A stretch of 64,000 nt of DNA, taken from positions 1 through 64,000 of the forward strand of contig CAUYUJ010017869.1 of NCBI GenBank assembly GCA_963575745.1, read 5' to 3'. The position numbers and the translations under genes were made by a program. This stretch comes from Prorocentrum cordatum. Taxonomy: Eukaryota > Sar > Dinophyceae > Prorocentrales > Prorocentraceae. Below are positions 60,305 through 64,000 of the stretch, one piece after another (position 1 is the stretch's first letter; every line of letters starts with the position of its first letter). The notes under the pieces are model-generated. The model was not told the origin of the DNA and made no database searches. It saw only the letters and a list, made by a program, of their open reading frames with translations.

Positions 60305-61510
60305 TCCTTGTCGTCGTGGCTGGGCCTCCGCCAACTTGATTGAATTGCGAGGAAGTCTCGAGCGAGAGCGCCGTTCCTGAGTTCGGGGGCCTCTTTGGCC
60401 AGGGTGTCCCGGGGTTAAGTGTGAGGAAGTATCGAGCGGAAGCCGTTGTTGTCGTAGCTGGGCCTCCAAGGGCCCACATTTAGGCTCAAGCCAACGCTCG
60501 AGCGGGAGCCTCGCTTTCAGAGAAAATGTAGCTGGCGTCGAGGCGAGAGCACGCGGAACCGTTTTTCGAGATCAACAAAACATATGCGGGCATTCAACAA
60601 CAACGCAAGGACAACCCCTCAGGCCACGCAGGCGGGTCCCGTGGTGGCGTCCTCGCCCACACGGCGAAAGCACCCTTCTGGGCCACACGTTGCTGTTGTT
60701 GCCCCACGGGGGGGAGCAACGCGAAACACCTCAGTCGTACGCTTCCGTGAATGTATATATGCGTTCCCGAATCCACGTTAGCTCCCCTACTGTTATCCAT
60801 GCAGTCCTGCGTGCGGAAACCGTGCGCGCACCGGCGAAGCGAGCTCCGCCTCCTCTATCCGAATGTTTTAGGATCCCTCCGAACCCTCAAGGACACGAAT
60901 CCTATGGGAATCCTGTCGGACCCTGTAAGAAAACTGTAGGAATCCAATAAGATCCCTACGAACCCTAAAATGACTCCGATACGAATCCGACGGGTATCCT
61001 TTCGGACCCCGCAGGAAACCTTACGAATCCTGTGAGATCCCTACAAACCCTAAAGGACTCCGGTACGAATCCTACGGGGATCCCGTAGGACGATGCAAGA
61101 ATCCTGTAGGAATCCCATAGGATCCCTACGAAACCTAAAGGACTCCTATACGAATCCTATGGAAACCCTATGGGACCCTGTAGGATTCCTGTAGGAGTCC
61201 TGTAGGATCCCTACGGAACCTGCAGGAATCATACAAGATCCCTACGGACACTGCAGGAATCCTTCTGGAATTGTATAAGATCCCTAAAGACACTCTAGAA
61301 ATCCGGTTGGACTCTTATGGGGATCCTCTAGGATCCCGACGGGCCCTGCAGGATTCCTTTAGGAATCTTGCAAGACCCCTACGGACCCGATAGGAATCCT
61401 GTAAGAATCCGGTGAAGATCCGCTAAGGTCCCTACGGACCGCACAAGAATCCTATAGGAATCTTGTAAAAATACAATGAACTTCCTACGGATCATGTAGG
61501 AACCCCTGGA
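59815..61510. repeat. GAATCC/GGATCC degenerate repeat field
   Basis: Words such as AGGAATCC, TAGGATCCCTACG and AATCCTATGG at about 12-20 bp spacing, many self-complementary (CCTATAGG, GGATCC). Interrupted by the unique part of duplication copy 2. Confidence 0.8.
60305..61380 (+). repeat. 1,076-bp tandem duplication, copy 2
   Basis: Same landmarks as copy 1 with few differences, including loss of a TATATATACATATATATG stretch near 60,755. The GAATCC/GGATCC field continues to about 61,510. Confidence 0.9.
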
Positions 61511-61609
61511 ATCTTTCTACGTGTGGCTCCACCTCTGAAATGATTGTATTACATGTGGTTCCACCTCTAATAAAATTATAGGCTAGGTGGGTCCACCCGA
61601 ATATGATGT

Positions 61610-61860
61610 TATTACAAAACCGACACGGCCTGTATGGGATCCGTTACAGGTTCGATGCGGCCTGTAAAAGATCCTACACAGACCCGACACGGCTTGTATG
61701 GGATCCCACACAAACCCGACACGGTTCGCATGGGCTTCCCACAAAGACCCGGCACGGTTTGTATGAGACCCCGCGCTGATCCGACACGGCCTGTATGGGA
61801 TCCTACACAGACCCGAGCCTTCGGCCTGTATGGGACCCATACAGAGCCCGTGCGCAAAAT
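61610..61860. repeat. About 33-bp tandem repeat (GACACGGCCTGTATGGGATC)
   Basis: Seven or so copies with a CACAGACCCGACACGG join, period 32-40 bp. A minus-strand frame through it is a repeat translation. Confidence 0.8.
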
Positions 61861-62100
61861 TTGGGATCGATACCGATCCCATACGGGTTTCCAAGGGCCT
61901 CCCGAACAAGGCCCAAGAGCCTCGCAGCAACCCCGAAGGGTCCCCCCGAGCAACGCGGCGGGGGCCCTGCGGTGCCCCCGCAGGAGCTCGGCGAGGCCAG
62001 GTGGAGTTGGTCGCTGAAGGGGCCCTGCAGGGCCCCTGCGTGACCTTGTGGCGCTGCTCGGGGAGAAGGGGGGTCAAGCAACTGGCCCCCAATAGTGTCC
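61861..62100. other. Nothing recognised
   Basis: GC-rich unique segment; no convincing frame. Confidence 0.3.
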
Positions 62101-62114
62101 TCATGACTCACAAC

Positions 62115-62128
62115 AACCACCACAATAA

Positions 62129-62191
<63 letters not shown>

Positions 62192-62192
62192 G
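62115..62192 (+). repeat. (CAA)n microsatellite
   Basis: A near-perfect CAA run of about 70 bp, not followed by the usual conserved block or hairpin. Confidence 0.95.
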
Positions 62193-62359
62193 GCATAAAC
62201 ACACACTGGCGCACTGGGAGCCAGTGTGCCAGCTCCCGGTTTCGGCTCCGGTGGCGAAAACCCTCACTGGTGCACCGTTGCCGACCCCCCCCCCAGCAAC
62301 ACGGCAACAGAGCAACACACCCCGACAAACAAAAAAAAAACAAAAGAAGAGATTCAACC

Positions 62360-62470
62360 CTTACGGTCCTCGCAGTGTTCCGAACAGGTACATCCAAAGA
62401 CGTTCCGTGGAGCCGAGCTTCCGCAGCGATCTTCGCTTATACCTGTTCAGAATACTGCGACAACCGTAAG
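62360..62470. mobile_element. 111-bp foldback element
   Basis: The left end CTTACGGTCCTCGCAGTG, continuing to GAACAGGTA, pairs with the right end TACCTGTTCAGAATACTGCG, continuing to CCGTAAG. Arms are about 30 bp with about four mismatches and a 50-bp interior. It abuts the 33-bp array. Confidence 0.65.
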
Positions 62471-62487
62471 GATGATATTCTCGAAGT

Positions 62488-63195
62488 AGGAGTCCCCGTA
62501 ACAGTCCTCCTAGGAGTCCTCGTAGGAGTCCTACTAGGAATCCTCATAGGAATCCTAGTAGTCCTAGTAAGAATCCTCGTAGGAGTCCTACTCGTCCTAC
62601 TAGGAATCCTCGTGGGAGTCCTACTAGTCCTACTAGGAATCCTCATAGGAGTCCTACTAGTCCTGCTAAGAATCCTCGTAGGAATCCTACTAGTCCTACT
62701 AGGAATCCTCATAGGAATCCTAGTAGTCCTACTAAGAATCCTCGTAGGATTCCTACTAGTCCTACTAAGAATCCTCATAGGAGTCCTAGTGGTCCTACTA
62801 AGAATCCTCGTAGGATTCCTAGTAGTCCTACTAAGAATCCTCGTAGGAGTCCTAGTAGTCCTACTAAGAATCCTCGTAGGAATCCTACTAGTCCTACTAG
62901 GAATCCTCGTAGGAGTGCTAGTAGTGCTACTGGGAATCCTCGTAGGAATCCTACTAGTCCTACTAGGAATCCTCGTAAGAGTCGTAGGAGTCCGAGTAGT
63001 CCTACCAGGAATCCTCGTAGGAGTCCTAGTAGTCCTACTAGGAATCCTCGTAGGAGTCCTAGTAGTCCTACTAAGAGTCCTCGTAGGAGTCGCAGTAGTC
63101 CTACTAAGAATCCTCGTAGGACTCCCAGTAGTCCAACTAGGAATCCTCGTGGGAATCCTTGTAGGAGTCCTCGTAGGAGTCCTAGCAAGAGACCT
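62488..63195. repeat. 33-bp tandem array (CCTACTAGGAATCCTCGTAG)
   Basis: About 21 copies. The period is 11 codons, so one plus-strand frame stays open and reads as a hydrophobic repeat (ILVGVLLVLLG), while the minus strand reads RTPTRIPSRTT. Units are rich in short palindromes (CCTAGTAGGA, TCCTACTAGGA). Confidence 0.9.
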
Positions 63196-63244
63196 CCGAA
63201 CTGCCTCAAACACGCCGCCGACAGACATCCCACGATATCCCAAC

Positions 63245-64000
63245 GGTCATCATCATCACCACCATCATCATCATCATCATCGTCATCGTCATCGTCATCA
63301 TCATCACCATTCGCATCATCATCATCATCATCATCATCAGCATTTTCCTCATCATCGTCAGCATCGTCGTCATCATCCTCGCCATCATCACCATCATCAG
63401 CATCTTCCTCATCATCGTCATCCTCGACATCATCATCAACGTCATCGTCATCGTCATCATCGTCCTCACCACCATCACCATCATCATCACCATCACCATC
63501 ACCATAATCGTGATCATCATCATCACCATCCTCACCATCTTCCTCACCATCCTCATCATTATCATCATCCTGATCATCCTCAGCGGGGCAGGCCGCAGGC
63601 AGCTGGATAAACCTCTACTCACCCTCCTCCTCATCCTCCTACTCTCGTCCCTCCTCCTCCTCATCATCATCGTCATCATCATCCGCATCTTTGTCCACAT
63701 CATCATTATCGTCACCATCATCGTCACCATCATCGTCATCATCATCCACACCCACGTCATCCTCCTCATCATCATCCTTATCATGATCATCACCCTCATC
63801 ATCATCATCATCGTCATCGGCATCATCATCACCATCCTCGTCCACCTCATCATCATCGTCATCATCATCACCAGCCACATCCACGTCGTCATCATCATCA
63901 TCGTCATCATCACCACCATCATCATCATCAGCGTCATCGTCGTCGTCACCGTCATCGTCATCATCATCACCACTATCATCATTATAGGCATCGTCATCGT
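63245..64000. repeat. (ATC)n microsatellite to the window end
   Basis: CATCAT/CGTCAT/CACCAT units, interrupted only at about 63,585-63,640 (GCGGGGCAGGCCGCAGGCAG). Frames read as poly-His, poly-Ser or poly-Asp. Confidence 0.95.

Noticed and set aside
62270-63610. 446-codon plus-strand frame
   Set aside because: It consists of the 33-bp array followed by a (ATC)n poly-His run; the hydrophobic repeat is interesting but not evidence of a gene.

Overview
The window looks like nuclear DNA of a dinoflagellate; species not resolved. Three things point there. (1) Relics of the dinoflagellate trans-spliced leader (DinoSL) lie upstream of two genes on the coding strand. (2) The protein-like exons resemble, from memory, families hugely expanded in Symbiodiniaceae and Polarella drafts. 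(3) A tyrosine-recombinase retrotransposon of the DIRS/Ngaro supergroup sits among very long simple and satellite repeats. All convincing coding regions are on the minus strand, as in dinoflagellate unidirectional gene blocks.

Layout. 0-5 kb: a multi-exon minus-strand gene (gene A) running off the left edge, with a DinoSL relic about 85 nt before its ATG. 5-9 kb: low-complexity DNA and two copies of a 194-bp foldback (MITE-like) element. 9.1-20.5 kb: a block of four minus-strand genes or gene remnants (E, F, C, B), bracketed by two patches of the same degenerate TTAGC/GCTAA repeat. Gene B carries the best DinoSL relic and a 120-bp AC microsatellite inside a predicted intron; B and F contain frameshifts. 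20.6-24.2 kb: GC-rich repeats and the first copies of a composite repeat. 24.2-29.7 kb: TACATA microsatellite, then a 1.9-kb CTTGGGGCC-rich segment present twice, 2.7 kb apart.

29,695-36,346: a near-complete YR retrotransposon with split direct repeats (133 bp and 168 bp, each present twice, in the order diagnostic of Ngaro-type elements). It encodes a Cys-rich membrane ORF, a gag-like ORF, RT, RNase H, tyrosine recombinase and a C5-methyltransferase-like domain. It has at least two in-frame TAA codons and one frameshift, and it interrupts a TA/TACATA microsatellite.

36.9-62 kb: almost entirely repeats. A recurring architecture is a leader, a (CAA)n tract, about 100 bp of conserved sequence and a short C/G hairpin, combined with 41-, 42- (2x21), 73-, 137- and 23-bp satellites and a roughly 1-kb macrosatellite. 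One aromatic-rich 325-codon minus-strand ORF (49,067-50,044) is embedded there and is strongly enriched in the tetranucleotide ATAC/GTAT. 62-64 kb: a foldback, a 33-bp tandem array and a long ATC microsatellite.

Most long open frames elsewhere are satellite translations and were not annotated as genes. Splice sites are by eye; gene-family recognition is from memory without database search.
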